Origin: Chitinophagaceae bacterium
GTDB lineage: Bacteria > Bacteroidota > Bacteroidia > Chitinophagales > Chitinophagaceae
NCBI GenBank assembly: GCA_019638625.1
Contig: JAHBTK010000001.1
Coordinates: forward strand, 735,434 to 799,433
Direction of reading: 5' to 3'
DNA: 64,000 nucleotides
The position numbers were made by a program, and so were the translations under genes. The notes under the pieces are model-generated. The model was not told where the DNA came from, ran no database searches, and worked only from the letters and a program-made list of their open reading frames with translations. Every line of letters begins with the position of its first letter. Position 1 is the first letter of the stretch. Below are positions 34,083 to 43,275 of the stretch, one piece after another.

Positions 34083-35090
34083 ATGGAACCCATTCAGGAG
34101 ATTTACAAATTATTAGAAACTCCCCGTACCGTAGTAGTAACAATGCATCAAAAGCCCGATCCGGACGCGATGGGGTCTTCTCTTGCTTTGAGTGGCGTTT
34201 TAAAGAAAATGGGACATACGGTAACGGTCATTTCCCCTACTAATTGGCCGGAATTTTTGAAATGGATGCCCGGCGCCCGGCAGGTACTGGACTATGAATC
34301 TTCCCAGGATAAGGCGGTTGCCATATTAAACCAGGCTGAGTGGATATTTTGCCTTGATTTTAACGCGCTGCACCGTACAAAACATATGGCGGACAGGATA
34401 GCTTCTTCCAATGCGGTAAAGGTTTTGATCGACCACCATCAGCAACCGGAGCTAAGTGCTTTCACTTATGGTGTCAGCGATGTTTCTAAAAGCTCTACCT
34501 GTGAAATGGTTTACGACTTTGTAGTGAACGGTGGGTTTACGGACCTGATCGATGCCGATATTGCCGCCTGTTTATATGCGGGTATTATAGGGGATACCGG
34601 CTCGTTCCGTTTCCCAGCTACCTCTGCCGCTGTTCACGAAATGGTGGCGACGCTGAAGAATAAAGGACTGAATCATACCGCCGTTCATGAAAACCTGTAC
34701 GACAATTTTCTCGAGGACAGGCTTCGGTTTATAGGGCATGTATTATTACATCGCATGGAAATATTCTATGAATATAATACCGCGTTGATCGCCGTTTCAA
34801 AAAACGACCTGCTGAGATATAATGTCAGGACCGGCGATACCGAGGGATTGGTAAATTACCCATTGACCATCCAGGGTATTAAACTGTCGGCACTGGTGAT
34901 CGACCGGGATGAAGAAAGAAAATGGTCGTTCCGGAGTAAAGGTAATTTTGATGTGAATACCTTTGCGCGGAAATATTTCAGTGGGGGCGGGCATTTTAAC
35001 GCGTCCGGCGGCAGGAGTGCTGTTCCGCTGCCTGAAGCGGTAAAGCAGTTTAAGGAAGCAATGAAGGAAAACGAAACACAACTACAATAA
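34083..35090 (+). CDS. DHH/DHHA1 phosphoesterase (NrnA-like oligoribonuclease / pAp phosphatase)
   Basis: A 335-residue DHH-family enzyme from the ATG at 34083. Motifs are MHQKPDPDAMGSSLAL (motif I), CLDFN, the DHH signature in VLIDHHQQPE, and a GIIGDTGSFRF block. The C-terminal DHHA1 domain carries GGGHFNASGG. These bind two Mn ions. NrnA-type proteins degrade nano-RNA and/or dephosphorylate pAp. Nine bases separate it from the FKBP lipoprotein gene, so the two are likely cotranscribed. Confidence 0.9.
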   Translation: MEPIQEIYKLLETPRTVVVTMHQKPDPDAMGSSLALSGVLKKMGHTVTVISPTNWPEFLKWMPGARQVLDYESSQDKAVAILNQAEWIFCLDFNALHRTKHMADRIASSNAVKVLIDHHQQPELSAFTYGVSDVSKSSTCEMVYDFVVNGGFTDLIDADIAACLYAGIIGDTGSFRFPATSAAVHEMVATLKNKGLNHTAVHENLYDNFLEDRLRFIGHVLLHRMEIFYEYNTALIAVSKNDLLRYNVRTGDTEGLVNYPLTIQGIKLSALVIDRDEERKWSFRSKGNFDVNTFARKYFSGGGHFNASGGRSAVPLPEAVKQFKEAMKENETQLQ

Positions 35091-35099
35091 TTTTCTATT

Positions 35100-35993
35100 A
35101 TGAAAAAAACAATTGGATTTGCAGCGGTAATTTGCCTGTCGGGATTACTTTATTCCTGTGGCGATGGAGCATATACAAAAACCGACTCGGGGATGGAGTA
35201 TAAAATAATCAGTGATAAAAAGGATTCTGTTGCGGCATACGGCGATGTCCTTAAATTTCACGTTACAAACAGGTACAAAGACTCTTTAAGAGACCATTCC
35301 TATGATAAGATGCCTTATTATCAACAACTGGATAGTATGCAGTTGAGAGACTACTATGAGGTTTTTGCAAAATTGAGAAAAAGAGACAGCCTGGTAATAA
35401 GGATATTGACAGATAGTTTTTTTAAGTCAGGTATGGGGATGATGCCTAAGGAATTCAAGAAGGGAGAATACCTGATTACCACCATCAAGGTACTGGATAT
35501 TTTCAAGCAGGATGCCGTTCAGGCAGACCAGGAAAAAGAGATAAAGAGCCTGCAGGCGGCTGACTCAATAAAAGCCATCACGCAGAAAGTGGAAGATGAT
35601 AAGCTGCTTAATGCTTATTTTGAAAAGAACAACATTAAAGCGCAGAAAACAGAGAAAGGAACTTATTACGAAATTCAGAAAGCAGGCGGTGAGCCGGCCA
35701 AAGAAGGACAAATGATATCTGTGAAATATACCGGGAAACTATTGGATGGTACTACGTTTGACAGCAATGTTGATTCTTCTTTTAATCATACCGACCCTTA
35801 TAACCTGGTGATTGGCGCCGGGGGGTCTATTGAAGGCTTCGACGATGGATTGAGAAATTTTGGTAAAGGTACCGTGGGACGTTTGTTCATACCCTCTACG
35901 CTGGCGTATGGTCCGCGTGGTCAGAATGCGATAAAACCCAATAGTAACCTTATTTTTGAGATCGAGGTGCTGGATGTTAAAGAAACGCAATAG
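35100..35993 (+). CDS. FKBP-type peptidyl-prolyl isomerase lipoprotein
   Basis: A 297-residue lipoprotein (LSGLLYSC, Cys about 20). Residues about 25-140 resemble the dimerisation/FkpA-like N-terminal part, including an unusual region of charged heptads (DQEKEIKSLQAADSIKAIT). Residues about 185-297 are an FKBP domain (GQMISVKYTGKLLDGTTFDS, LVIGAGGSIEGFDDGL, YGPRGQNAIKPNSNLIFEIE). It should assist folding of envelope proteins in the periplasm. It ends before a clear terminator. Confidence 0.9.
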   Translation: MKKTIGFAAVICLSGLLYSCGDGAYTKTDSGMEYKIISDKKDSVAAYGDVLKFHVTNRYKDSLRDHSYDKMPYYQQLDSMQLRDYYEVFAKLRKRDSLVIRILTDSFFKSGMGMMPKEFKKGEYLITTIKVLDIFKQDAVQADQEKEIKSLQAADSIKAITQKVEDDKLLNAYFEKNNIKAQKTEKGTYYEIQKAGGEPAKEGQMISVKYTGKLLDGTTFDSNVDSSFNHTDPYNLVIGAGGSIEGFDDGLRNFGKGTVGRLFIPSTLAYGPRGQNAIKPNSNLIFEIEVLDVKETQ

Positions 35994-36070
35994 TCTGATA
36001 CTGCACCGGCAGACTTTCTGTAACTCCGGTGAAACCTCAGGCAGATAATATTGGAAATGAAATAACAGAG

Positions 36071-36093
36071 GGCTGCCGGCAGGCAGCCTTTTT
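36071..36093 (+). terminator. Rho-independent terminator
   Basis: A 7-bp perfect stem GGCTGCC / GGCAGCC, loop GGCA, followed by five T. Confidence 0.8.
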
Positions 36094-36094
36094 G

Positions 36095-37417
36095 TTATTC
36101 AAAATCTTCATACAGTAAATATTTTTTCCTCAGCTTCCTGAAAGCTTCCAGCCCGGGCTCCCAGCTTTTCCTGATGGCAGCTTCAGACAGACCGCTCCCG
36201 ATCTGCTGCCAGAGCTCATTGTTTCCCGCCAGCTTGTTAAAGAATGATTCTTCCATTTTGCCGGATTTAGGCAGAATATAGAATTTGTCTTTTTCCGGGA
36301 ACAGACGGTATGCTTCCATAAGGTATTTTAGCTGTAGTTGGTTACTGGTTTCCTTCAGCACCTCTTCCACCGTACCGTCCAGGTTCCAGCCATAACATTT
36401 TTGTCCGTATAGCTTGGAGTTTTTAGCGCCATCGGTGGGGTTGGGAGTAAACGAATACAGATCCTTTGGTAAAGAGGGATGCCCGAATACTTTGAAGGGC
36501 TTATCGGTTCCACGTCCTTCGCTCAATACAGTACCTTCAAAAAAGCAGGTGGAGGGGTAGAGGTAGATGGTTTGTATATCCGGAAGGTTGGGAGAGGGCT
36601 TTACCGGCAACACGTATTTTGATTTGTGCGTGTAGTGGCTGTTTTTAATGATTGTCAGGGAAAATTTGTTGGATGCGACAGCATCCCTGCCGTCAACGTT
36701 CACTTCAGTTACCGGAGATTTTACAGTCAGCATGTTTTCCTTCAGCAGCATCATCGCGTATTCGCCGATGGTCATGCCATATACCACCGGTACCGGCTGC
36801 ATTCCCACAAAGGATTTGTACTTCATATCCAGCACGGGGCCGTCTACATAGAACCCGTTGGGATTGGGGCGGTCCATTACTATCAACGGCTTGTTAAGGC
36901 TGATGCAGGCTTCCATCATATCCTGCAGGGAAGAAATATAAGTATAAAACCGGACCCCCACATCCTGAATATCAAAGATGATGATGTCCACATCTTTCAC
37001 GTCTTCGGCTGCCGGTTTTCGTTTGCTGCCATATAATGATACAACAGGAATACCGGTTTCCGCATCTACGCTGCTGCTTACTTTTTCACCTGCATCCGCC
37101 TTGCCTCTAAAGCCATGCTCGGGTGCAAATATTTTTTTGATGGCGATCCCCTTTTCCTTCAGCACATCTACAAGGTGTTTGTCGTTCACCATGGAAGTAT
37201 GATTGGCAAACAGGGCTACCGCTTTGTCTTTCAGCAACGGAAGATATTGTTCGAGCCGGTATGCTCCCGGCGTGATATCGGCAGTGTTTTCCGGGGTTTC
37301 TGCGGGTATTTCAGTGGCTTCATTGGAGTAAACAGCTTGTGTGCTCTCGTTACACTTATTGGAAACAGAAAGCAATGAAATAATCAGCAGCCAGGTTGAG
37401 TTAAAAATAAGAGGCAT
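36095..37417 (-). CDS. DUF1343 protein (NamZ-like exo-beta-N-acetylmuramidase family)
   Basis: A 440-residue protein with an N-terminal hydrophobic signal. The family signatures are LLKDKAVALFANHTSMV, KKIFAPEHGFRGKADAGE, PVVSLYGSKRKP, DVDIIIFDIQDVGVRFYTYISS, VMDRPNPNG, SPNLPDIQTIYLYPSTCFFEGT and SEGRGTDKPFKVFGHP. Tannerella NamZ of this family removes MurNAc from the non-reducing end of peptidoglycan fragments (GH171). The role here is probably muropeptide salvage in the periplasm. The gene starts with no obvious leader and stands alone. Confidence 0.88.
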   Translation of the reverse strand: MPLIFNSTWLLIISLLSVSNKCNESTQAVYSNEATEIPAETPENTADITPGAYRLEQYLPLLKDKAVALFANHTSMVNDKHLVDVLKEKGIAIKKIFAPEHGFRGKADAGEKVSSSVDAETGIPVVSLYGSKRKPAAEDVKDVDIIIFDIQDVGVRFYTYISSLQDMMEACISLNKPLIVMDRPNPNGFYVDGPVLDMKYKSFVGMQPVPVVYGMTIGEYAMMLLKENMLTVKSPVTEVNVDGRDAVASNKFSLTIIKNSHYTHKSKYVLPVKPSPNLPDIQTIYLYPSTCFFEGTVLSEGRGTDKPFKVFGHPSLPKDLYSFTPNPTDGAKNSKLYGQKCYGWNLDGTVEEVLKETSNQLQLKYLMEAYRLFPEKDKFYILPKSGKMEESFFNKLAGNNELWQQIGSGLSEAAIRKSWEPGLEAFRKLRKKYLLYEDFE

Positions 37418-37514
37418 ATCGTAAAGTTATATATTGCAAATATCCTCAAAGATTTTATTATAAGCAGAATAAAAGGCATATCTTCCCCGCCATTTTATCA
37501 TTTAAATAAATACT

Positions 37515-37943
37515 ATGCAACAGGCAAAAAAGGGAGATAAGGTACGTGTTCATTACACCGGGCGTTTGACAGACGGTAATCAGTTCGACTCCTCAGCCGG
37601 GCGTGAACCGCTGGAGTTTACGGTAGGCGCCGGGCAGATGATCAAAGGTTTTGATGCCGGTGTGGAGGGAATGGCAATAGGTGAAAAAAAAATAATCAAT
37701 ATAGCCCCGGAAGACGGGTATGGTCTGAGAAACGAAGAAGCGGTGATTGAATTCCCCATGGAGCATGTTCCTGCCGATATGAAGCTGGAGCCCGGTATGC
37801 AGCTCACGTTGCAGGATCAACAGGGATACCCGGTGAATGTAGTGGTTACGGAAGTAAAGGATGATGTTGTGCTTTTGGATGCCAATCATGCTCTGGCAGG
37901 TAAGGAACTGGTATTTGAAGTGGAACTGGTTGGCATTGATTAA
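37515..37943 (+). CDS. SlyD-like FKBP peptidyl-prolyl isomerase
   Basis: A 142-residue cytoplasmic isomerase/chaperone: KGDKVRVHYTGRLTDGNQFD, FTVGAGQMIKGFDAGVEGM, EDGYGLRNEEAV, then the insert-in-flap domain (about 70-125; PADMKLEPGMQLTLQDQQG, DANHALAGKELVFEVEL). The His-rich metal-binding tail of E. coli SlyD is absent. Its stop faces that of the GlmU-like operon 23 bases away, with no clear terminator. Confidence 0.92.
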   Translation: MQQAKKGDKVRVHYTGRLTDGNQFDSSAGREPLEFTVGAGQMIKGFDAGVEGMAIGEKKIINIAPEDGYGLRNEEAVIEFPMEHVPADMKLEPGMQLTLQDQQGYPVNVVVTEVKDDVVLLDANHALAGKELVFEVELVGID

Positions 37944-37966
37944 CCTGTAATTATTGCTTTAGAAAG

Positions 37967-39118
37967 TCAGGTATCCCGGTGGTATAAATGATCCAGTACC
38001 TGTCTTTCATTTTCTGTAAGTTGTTGCTGCTTTAGTTGTTTCCAGTTACTGATATGTGCCAATGCTTTCTCGTATAAATACTTTTCCGAGAAACCCCAGG
38101 TGAAGTTGGGCAGGTACCCGGGCGTTAGTCCCGCGCCAAAAATATTGCAAGATACTCCCGCTATAGTGCCCGTATTGAAAGAAGTATTAATGGCGCTGCG
38201 ACTGTAGTCGCCCATCAGCAGGCCGCATTTCAAACCCACTGTCGCTGTTTCGCCACCTGGCAGTTTTACCTTTACCGGTGTTGCGTCGTTTTTTACATTC
38301 GAATTGGATGTGCCGGCGCCGAGGTTGCACCATTCTCCCACCACCGAATCGCCCAGGTAACCATCATGCGCCTTGTTACTGAAGTGCATGATGATACTGT
38401 TCTTTATTTCCCCACCCACTGTACAGGAATTGCCGATACTTATGCCTTGATACAGCTTTGATCCGGCTTTTATTACTGTGTTGTCTCTTGCGGAAAACGG
38501 TCCGTATATAATTGACCCCTCCAGTATGGTAACATTGTTTCCGATCACAATGGGTCCTCCGGATGTATTCAGGAAACAATGTTCCATTACCAGGCCAGAA
38601 CCGGCGGATATATTGTGTGTCCCCGAAACCTTATTGGTTGGGGATATCCTGTTTTCCGGCACTTGCGGATGAATGGAATGGTCTGTTTTTATTAATCCGG
38701 CATTTAACTGGAAGAGGTGCCAGGGATACTGTAACCGACTGACGGGTCTGCTGTACCCGGACTGCGTCGAAAAGATTTCGGGGAGTACCGGAGAAGTGGT
38801 ACTGAAACTGCTGATCCTGCCGGCTATTAATGCTCCGTTTTTTACAATGGCGGCTCCGGTGTTGAGCTGTAAAATACACTCAACGAGGTTTTTGTCCGGA
38901 AGAATGCTGCCATCCACCAGCAATATATCTTCCATCAGGGGTAGCTCCCAGCCGGATTGAAGATAAGGCGCTGTCAGGGCATAAGTATTTAGTCCCGAAT
39001 ACAGCTCCCACCTTTTGAGGTTATTGAATAAACCGCAAAACAAGGCGGCTACCGGTTTGGTATAAGTGAAAGGATATAATAGATGCCGCTGATCGTTATC
39101 AAACAGGATAATGTTCAT
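37967..39118 (-). CDS. Bacteroidota GlmU-like sugar nucleotidyltransferase/acetyltransferase
   Basis: A 383-residue protein of the GlmU-like type found in Bacteroidota. The N-terminal part has FDNDQRHLLYPFTYTKPVAAL instead of the canonical pyrophosphorylase loop. The C-terminal part is a left-handed beta-helix (about 190-335: GSGLVMEHCFLNTSGGPIVI, SIGNSCTVGGEIKNSIIMHF, NLGAGTSNSNVKND). It is thought to make UDP-GlcNAc or a related sugar nucleotide. It is the last gene of a minus-strand operon hldD-proC-glmU-like (gaps 10 and 28 bases). Confidence 0.85.
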   Translation of the reverse strand: MNIILFDNDQRHLLYPFTYTKPVAALFCGLFNNLKRWELYSGLNTYALTAPYLQSGWELPLMEDILLVDGSILPDKNLVECILQLNTGAAIVKNGALIAGRISSFSTTSPVLPEIFSTQSGYSRPVSRLQYPWHLFQLNAGLIKTDHSIHPQVPENRISPTNKVSGTHNISAGSGLVMEHCFLNTSGGPIVIGNNVTILEGSIIYGPFSARDNTVIKAGSKLYQGISIGNSCTVGGEIKNSIIMHFSNKAHDGYLGDSVVGEWCNLGAGTSNSNVKNDATPVKVKLPGGETATVGLKCGLLMGDYSRSAINTSFNTGTIAGVSCNIFGAGLTPGYLPNFTWGFSEKYLYEKALAHISNWKQLKQQQLTENERQVLDHLYHRDT

Positions 39119-39146
39119 GATAAGAGTTTAAAGCAAAGGTGCGCCA

Positions 39147-39947
39147 CTATGAGTCAGCAGATATTTTATCATAGCTGGCTATCACGCCCTTTATCAGCGA
39201 TGAACTGAAACCCTGGTGCTCCATTTCGTTGAGCCCGGCAATAGTACATCCCTGGGGGGTGGTTACCTTGTCGATCTCCTGCTCAGGATGGGTATGTTTT
39301 TGCAGCAGCAACTCTACCGCTCCTTTTACGGTTTGTGCCGCGATGAGGTTGGCGGTAGCAGCATCAAACCCGATCTCTATCCCACCCTGGATATTGGCCC
39401 GCACGTAACGTAATGCATATGCAGTGCCGCAGGCAGCGAGTACAGTGGCGGCATTCATCAGTTTTTCCTCTATCACCACTACTTTACCCAACTGGTTGAA
39501 CAGGTCCTGTACATATTCCAACTGCTGTGAACTGACATCCCTTGCGCTGATGCAGGTCATGCTTTGCTGGATGGCAATGGCCGTATTGGGCATAGCCCTT
39601 ACCGTGGATATTTTTTTATTAAGCGCCTGGTGTATCTGCGATATGGATACGCCCGTAACCACCGATACCAGTACGTGCCGGTTTTCATCAAATAATAATT
39701 GCAGACTGTTCAGCACATCATCTACCTGGAAGGGTTTGATAGCCAGGATCACGAGGTCGGCGAATTTTACCGCCTCCGTATTGTCGTTGCTTACCAATAC
39801 GCCTTTCTCTTCCAGCCGCGCCAGGGTTTTAATATTACGTTTGGTGATGAGGATATGCCCCGGTTGAACGAACCCGCTTTGTATTAATCCTTCTGCTATT
39901 GCCGATCCCAGATTGCCTCCGCCGATAATGGCGATTTTCTTGTTCAT
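39147..39947 (-). CDS. proC: Pyrroline-5-carboxylate reductase
   Basis: A 266-residue enzyme for the last step of proline synthesis (NAD(P)H reduction of P5C). Evidence: N-terminal Rossmann motif KIAIIGGGNLGSAIAEGL, LVILAIKPFQVDDVL, VRAMPNTAIAIQQSMT and the C-terminal helical domain with VTTPQGCTIAGLNEMEHQGF. It is the middle gene of the hldD-proC-glmU-like operon. Confidence 0.95.
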   Translation of the reverse strand: MNKKIAIIGGGNLGSAIAEGLIQSGFVQPGHILITKRNIKTLARLEEKGVLVSNDNTEAVKFADLVILAIKPFQVDDVLNSLQLLFDENRHVLVSVVTGVSISQIHQALNKKISTVRAMPNTAIAIQQSMTCISARDVSSQQLEYVQDLFNQLGKVVVIEEKLMNAATVLAACGTAYALRYVRANIQGGIEIGFDAATANLIAAQTVKGAVELLLQKHTHPEQEIDKVTTPQGCTIAGLNEMEHQGFSSSLIKGVIASYDKISADS

Positions 39948-39957
39948 TTGTATTTTT

Positions 39958-40938
39958 TTAATAGTACTTTCCGGTTAACAGATAATTTTTTACATAATCA
40001 TTCACTCCTTCTTCCAGGCTGAAAAACGGTTGGGTATAACCGGCATTTCTCAGTTTATTCATATCTGCCTCCGTAAAATACTGATATTTTTCCCGAATAT
40101 CCTCCGGCATATCAATAAACCGGATGTCAACGGGTTTGCCGGCCCCTTTAAAAGTGGCGGCGGCCAGGTCATAAAAGGTCCTGGCTTTGCCGGTTCCCAG
40201 GTTGTAGATGGCCGACTGCGGCTGATTTTCCATCAGCCAAAGACAAACGGCTGTTACATCATTTACATAAATGAAATCTCTTAGCTGTTCGCCATCCTTA
40301 AACTCCGGCTTATGCGATTTAAAGAGGTTTACATACCCCCTTTCCTGTATCTGGCGGAACGCATGAAAGATGACGCTTGCCATCCGGCCCTTGTGGTATT
40401 CATTAGGTCCATATACATTAAAGAATTTCAGGCCGGCCCAGAAAGGAGGGACGCATTGCTGCCGCAGCGCCCATTTGTCAAACTCGTTTTTTGAAACACC
40501 ATAGGGATTCAGGGGTTGCAGTTTTTCCACCAGGGTATGATCGTCATGGTAGCCCAGTTCCCCGGCTCCGTAAGTAGCGGCGGAGGAAGCATATACAAGC
40601 GGTATATGGTGTACGATGCAGCAATTCCAGATATCCTGCGAATACTCGTAGTTCAGCCGTTCATGCACGGCATAATCAAACTCCGTAGTGTCGGTGCGGG
40701 CACCCAGGTGAAAAATGAAATCTACATCCGGTTGTGTATCTTCCAGCCATTCGAAAAAGTTATCACGGTCAACCTGTTCTGAAAATTTCTTGTCTTCCAG
40801 GTTTTGACGCTTGTCAGCCCGGTTGAATTCATCTACCAGGATGAGGTTTTCGTATCCGTGGCGGTTCAGGAATCCTGTCATACAACTCCCTATGAACCCG
40901 GCTGCCCCGGTAACCACAATTTTACTGTCTTTCTGCAT
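39958..40938 (-). CDS. hldD: ADP-L-glycero-D-manno-heptose 6-epimerase
   Basis: A 326-residue extended short-chain dehydrogenase from the ATG at 40938 (MQKDSKIVVTGAAGFIGS); the earlier in-frame start (41019) lies upstream of the promoter. Motifs are the NAD-binding GAAGFIG, the catalytic SSAATYG and Tyr-x-x-x-Lys in NPYGVSKNEFDKW, and KFFNVYGPNEYHKGRMAS, typical of HldD. It epimerises ADP-D-glycero- to ADP-L-glycero-heptose for the LPS core. It fits the GT9 heptosyltransferase at 19291-20283. Confidence 0.93.
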   Translation of the reverse strand: MQKDSKIVVTGAAGFIGSCMTGFLNRHGYENLILVDEFNRADKRQNLEDKKFSEQVDRDNFFEWLEDTQPDVDFIFHLGARTDTTEFDYAVHERLNYEYSQDIWNCCIVHHIPLVYASSAATYGAGELGYHDDHTLVEKLQPLNPYGVSKNEFDKWALRQQCVPPFWAGLKFFNVYGPNEYHKGRMASVIFHAFRQIQERGYVNLFKSHKPEFKDGEQLRDFIYVNDVTAVCLWLMENQPQSAIYNLGTGKARTFYDLAAATFKGAGKPVDIRFIDMPEDIREKYQYFTEADMNKLRNAGYTQPFFSLEEGVNDYVKNYLLTGKYY

Positions 40939-41260
40939 AATGATGGGAGCAAAGGTAGCAGATGATATCGGCAAAAAAAGAAGATAAATATCAATTCTTT
41001 TTATGTCTCCGGGACTCAAATTATGGTGCAGCGTGACAGTTCATAAATGCTCAAAAAGACAGCTTGAACTTAGTGATCAGTTTCCCGGGGACCGGAGAGC
41101 CTGAGCCGGGAAAATGTTCAGGGAACGGAGACCGCGGTAATTATCTGTCCGGTGTAAGCAGGGCGCCGGATTAAGGAACCGGTAGCATAATAAAAAATAC
41201 CTGATGGTCGCCCCTATCAGGTATTTTTTTATTATTATGCAATTTTACATTTTAATACGA
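40939..41260. other. Intergenic region: promoter of hldD, terminator of uxaA, no gene seen
   Basis: A minus-strand TACCTTTG (-7 box type) lies at 40950-40957, 12 bases from the hldD start. Bases 41030-41190 show no coding frame or RNA fold that I recognise and may be remnant sequence. The uxaA terminator occupies 41192-41229. Confidence 0.5.
41192..41229. terminator. Terminator of uxaA (bidirectional)
   Basis: A perfect 14-bp stem AAAAAATACCTGAT / ATCAGGTATTTTTT around a 10-base loop, with U-runs on both strands, 31 bases past the uxaA stop. Confidence 0.88.
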
Positions 41261-42904
41261 TTACAGGGAGACCCCTCTTTTCCAGGGAATAAAATCGTCC
41301 TGGTTGAGCTGTACGGCCTTGGGGATCACTTCACCACTGGCGGCTTTGATGCAATACTCCAGGATTTCTTCTCCCATTTCCTCGATAGTTTTTTCGCCTT
41401 CTATAATGGCGCCGGTATCTATGTCAATGATATCTTTCATCCGTTTGGCCAGTGATGAATTGGTAGATACCTTAATCGTGGGGCAAACCGGGTTGCCGGT
41501 AGGTGTTCCCAGCCCGGTAGTGAATAAAATAAGGGTAGCACCCGAAGCCGTTTTGCCCGTAGTGGCCTCCACATCATTTCCGGGGGTACATACCAGGCTC
41601 AGACCTGGCTTTCTGACCCTTTCTGTATAATCCAGCACATCCACCACCGGGGAGGTACCCCCTTTTTTGGCGGCGCCGGTAGATTTAATGGCATCCGTGA
41701 TCAGTCCGTCCTTAATGTTTCCGGGAGAGGGGTTGGCATGGAAACCGGAACCTACCTTATGAGCCAGTTCATCATAGTTTTTCATAAGGGTAATAAACTT
41801 GGTGGCGGTAGCTTCGTTTACCGACCGGTCGATCAGTTCCTGTTCTGCGCCACATAGTTCCGGGAACTCCGCTAACAGCACACTGGCGCCCAGGCCTACC
41901 AGCAAATCGGCGCAATAACCAACTGCCGGGTTGGCGGAAATACCACTGAAACCGTCACTGCCGCCACATTTTACACCTACCACCATTTCAGACAGGGGAG
42001 CGGGTTTGCGTTCTGTTTTGTTGAGTTCCACCAGTCCTTCAAAAGTTTTGCGTATGGCTTCCGACACCAGTTGTTCTTCGCTTTGCGACTGTTGCTGTTC
42101 AAATACGAAAAGGGGTTTGTCAAATGACGGGTTTCTTTCCTTCAGGTATTTTAAGTAGTCCTGTACCTGCAGGTTCTGGCATCCCAGGCTGAGTACGGTG
42201 ATGCCGCCCACATTGGGATGGTCTGAGTAAGCTGCCAGCAGTTCTCCCAGCGTTTTGGCATCCTGCCTTGTGCCGCCGCATCCCATCTGGTGGTTCAGGA
42301 ATTTGATGCCATCAATATTTTTAAAGATTCTTCTTTGTTTGGGGTCCGGTTGTAAACTCCCGATATCAATACTGCCGGGGTCTTTTCCTTCCCTGTAGGC
42401 GTCTACGAGGTATTTGGTGTACGATTTGTATTTATCGGTTACGGCATAACCCAGTTCATTATGCAACGCTTCCCGGATGACGTCCAGATTCCGGTTTTCA
42501 CAAAAAACGGTAGGCAGGAAAAGCCAGTAGTTAGCAGTGCCTATTCTGCCGTCACTCCTGTGATAGCCGTTAAAAGTACGCCCTGTAAACTTCGAAACAT
42601 CCGGTGCCTGCCATTCGTATTGAACACCACGGTAAGCGTATGGGTCTGCCGCATGTTTGGTATTGTCGGTCGTCATCCGGTTACCCTGCCGCACGTCAAA
42701 CTGCAGTTTCCCCACCAGTACCCCATACATATATATGGGATCTCCCGCTTTTAAATCGGTAATAAAGAACTTGTGTTTGGCATCTACATCGTCCAGTAAT
42801 GTATATTCATTTCCGTCGTGTGTGATCAGTTCTCCTTTTTTCAGGTTGGTGAGGGCAACCAGTACATTATCCTTTTTGTGGATTTTTAATACCCGGGCTT
42901 TCAT
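41261..42904 (-). CDS. uxaA: Altronate dehydratase
   Basis: A 547-residue UxaA-family dehydratase of the galacturonate pathway (D-altronate to 2-keto-3-deoxy-gluconate). An N-terminal SAF domain (about 1-95) precedes the catalytic part with FLPTVFCENRN, NHQMGCGGTRQDA, VGVKCGGSDGFSGISANPA, LLAEFPELCGAEQEL, TPGNDVEATTGKTASGA and GTPTGNPVCPTIKVSTN. The conserved Cys residues fit the Fe-dependent site. No other uronate genes are nearby, so the pathway must be dispersed. Confidence 0.93.
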   Translation of the reverse strand: MKARVLKIHKKDNVLVALTNLKKGELITHDGNEYTLLDDVDAKHKFFITDLKAGDPIYMYGVLVGKLQFDVRQGNRMTTDNTKHAADPYAYRGVQYEWQAPDVSKFTGRTFNGYHRSDGRIGTANYWLFLPTVFCENRNLDVIREALHNELGYAVTDKYKSYTKYLVDAYREGKDPGSIDIGSLQPDPKQRRIFKNIDGIKFLNHQMGCGGTRQDAKTLGELLAAYSDHPNVGGITVLSLGCQNLQVQDYLKYLKERNPSFDKPLFVFEQQQSQSEEQLVSEAIRKTFEGLVELNKTERKPAPLSEMVVGVKCGGSDGFSGISANPAVGYCADLLVGLGASVLLAEFPELCGAEQELIDRSVNEATATKFITLMKNYDELAHKVGSGFHANPSPGNIKDGLITDAIKSTGAAKKGGTSPVVDVLDYTERVRKPGLSLVCTPGNDVEATTGKTASGATLILFTTGLGTPTGNPVCPTIKVSTNSSLAKRMKDIIDIDTGAIIEGEKTIEEMGEEILEYCIKAASGEVIPKAVQLNQDDFIPWKRGVSL

Positions 42905-43065
42905 TCTTATTATATTGTTCTTTAGTAAGTGGATGTTTAATGAGCGAAATTACTAAAACCAGAGATGATATAAGCAGTTGTATACTAACCCCACCGGTGA
43001 AAGTTGACTGTTGGCGGGAGATGCAGGGTCAGTTGAGAATGGATACTGCCGTACCGGCAATTCTT

Positions 43066-43097
43066 TTTGGGATTTTTGACAGGCGGACTTATCTTTG
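43066..43097 (+). promoter_or_regulatory. Promoter of the tRNA-Arg locus
   Basis: TTTG at 43066-43069 and TATCTTTG at 43090-43097, separated by 20 bases, give a full match to the Bacteroidota promoter consensus. The implied start (about 43104) lies 16 bases before the tRNA-like sequence. Confidence 0.7.
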
Positions 43098-43119
43098 CCG
43101 CCCCATCCGAAAGGATATT

Positions 43120-43158
43120 GGCCCCGTAGCTCAACTGAATAGAGCATCTGACTACGGA
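43120..43158 (+). pseudogene. 5'-half copy of tRNA-Arg, broken in the anticodon loop
   Basis: 36 of 39 bases match the first 39 bases of the intact tRNA-Arg at 43202, from the acceptor 5' strand (GGCCCCG) through the D arm to the anticodon loop CTACGGA. After that the sequences are unrelated: the 3' anticodon strand, T arm and acceptor 3' strand are absent. It cannot fold as a tRNA. It sits directly behind the promoter, 82 bases ahead of the intact copy. Confidence 0.7.
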
Positions 43159-43201
43159 GCTAAAGGTCTGAAGCTCTTTTGTGTAGGTCTTTTACTTAAC
43201 T

Positions 43202-43275
43202 GGCTCTGTAGCTCAACTGAATAGAGCACCTGACTACGGATCAGGAGGTTCAAGGTTTGAATCCTTGCAGAGTCA
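43202..43275 (+). tRNA. tRNA-Arg (anticodon ACG)
   Basis: A complete cloverleaf. Acceptor GGCTCTG / CAGAGTC (one G-U), D arm GCTC / GAGC, anticodon stem CCTGA / TCAGG with loop CTACGGA (anticodon ACG at 43236-43238), T arm CAAGG / CCTTG with loop TTTGAAT, discriminator A. CCA is not encoded. It reads CGU/CGC/CGA codons if A34 is deaminated to inosine. Confidence 0.95.

Noticed and set aside
42940..43224. 94-codon frame across the tRNA locus
   Set aside because: It runs through the promoter, the half tRNA and the intact tRNA, so it cannot be a gene.
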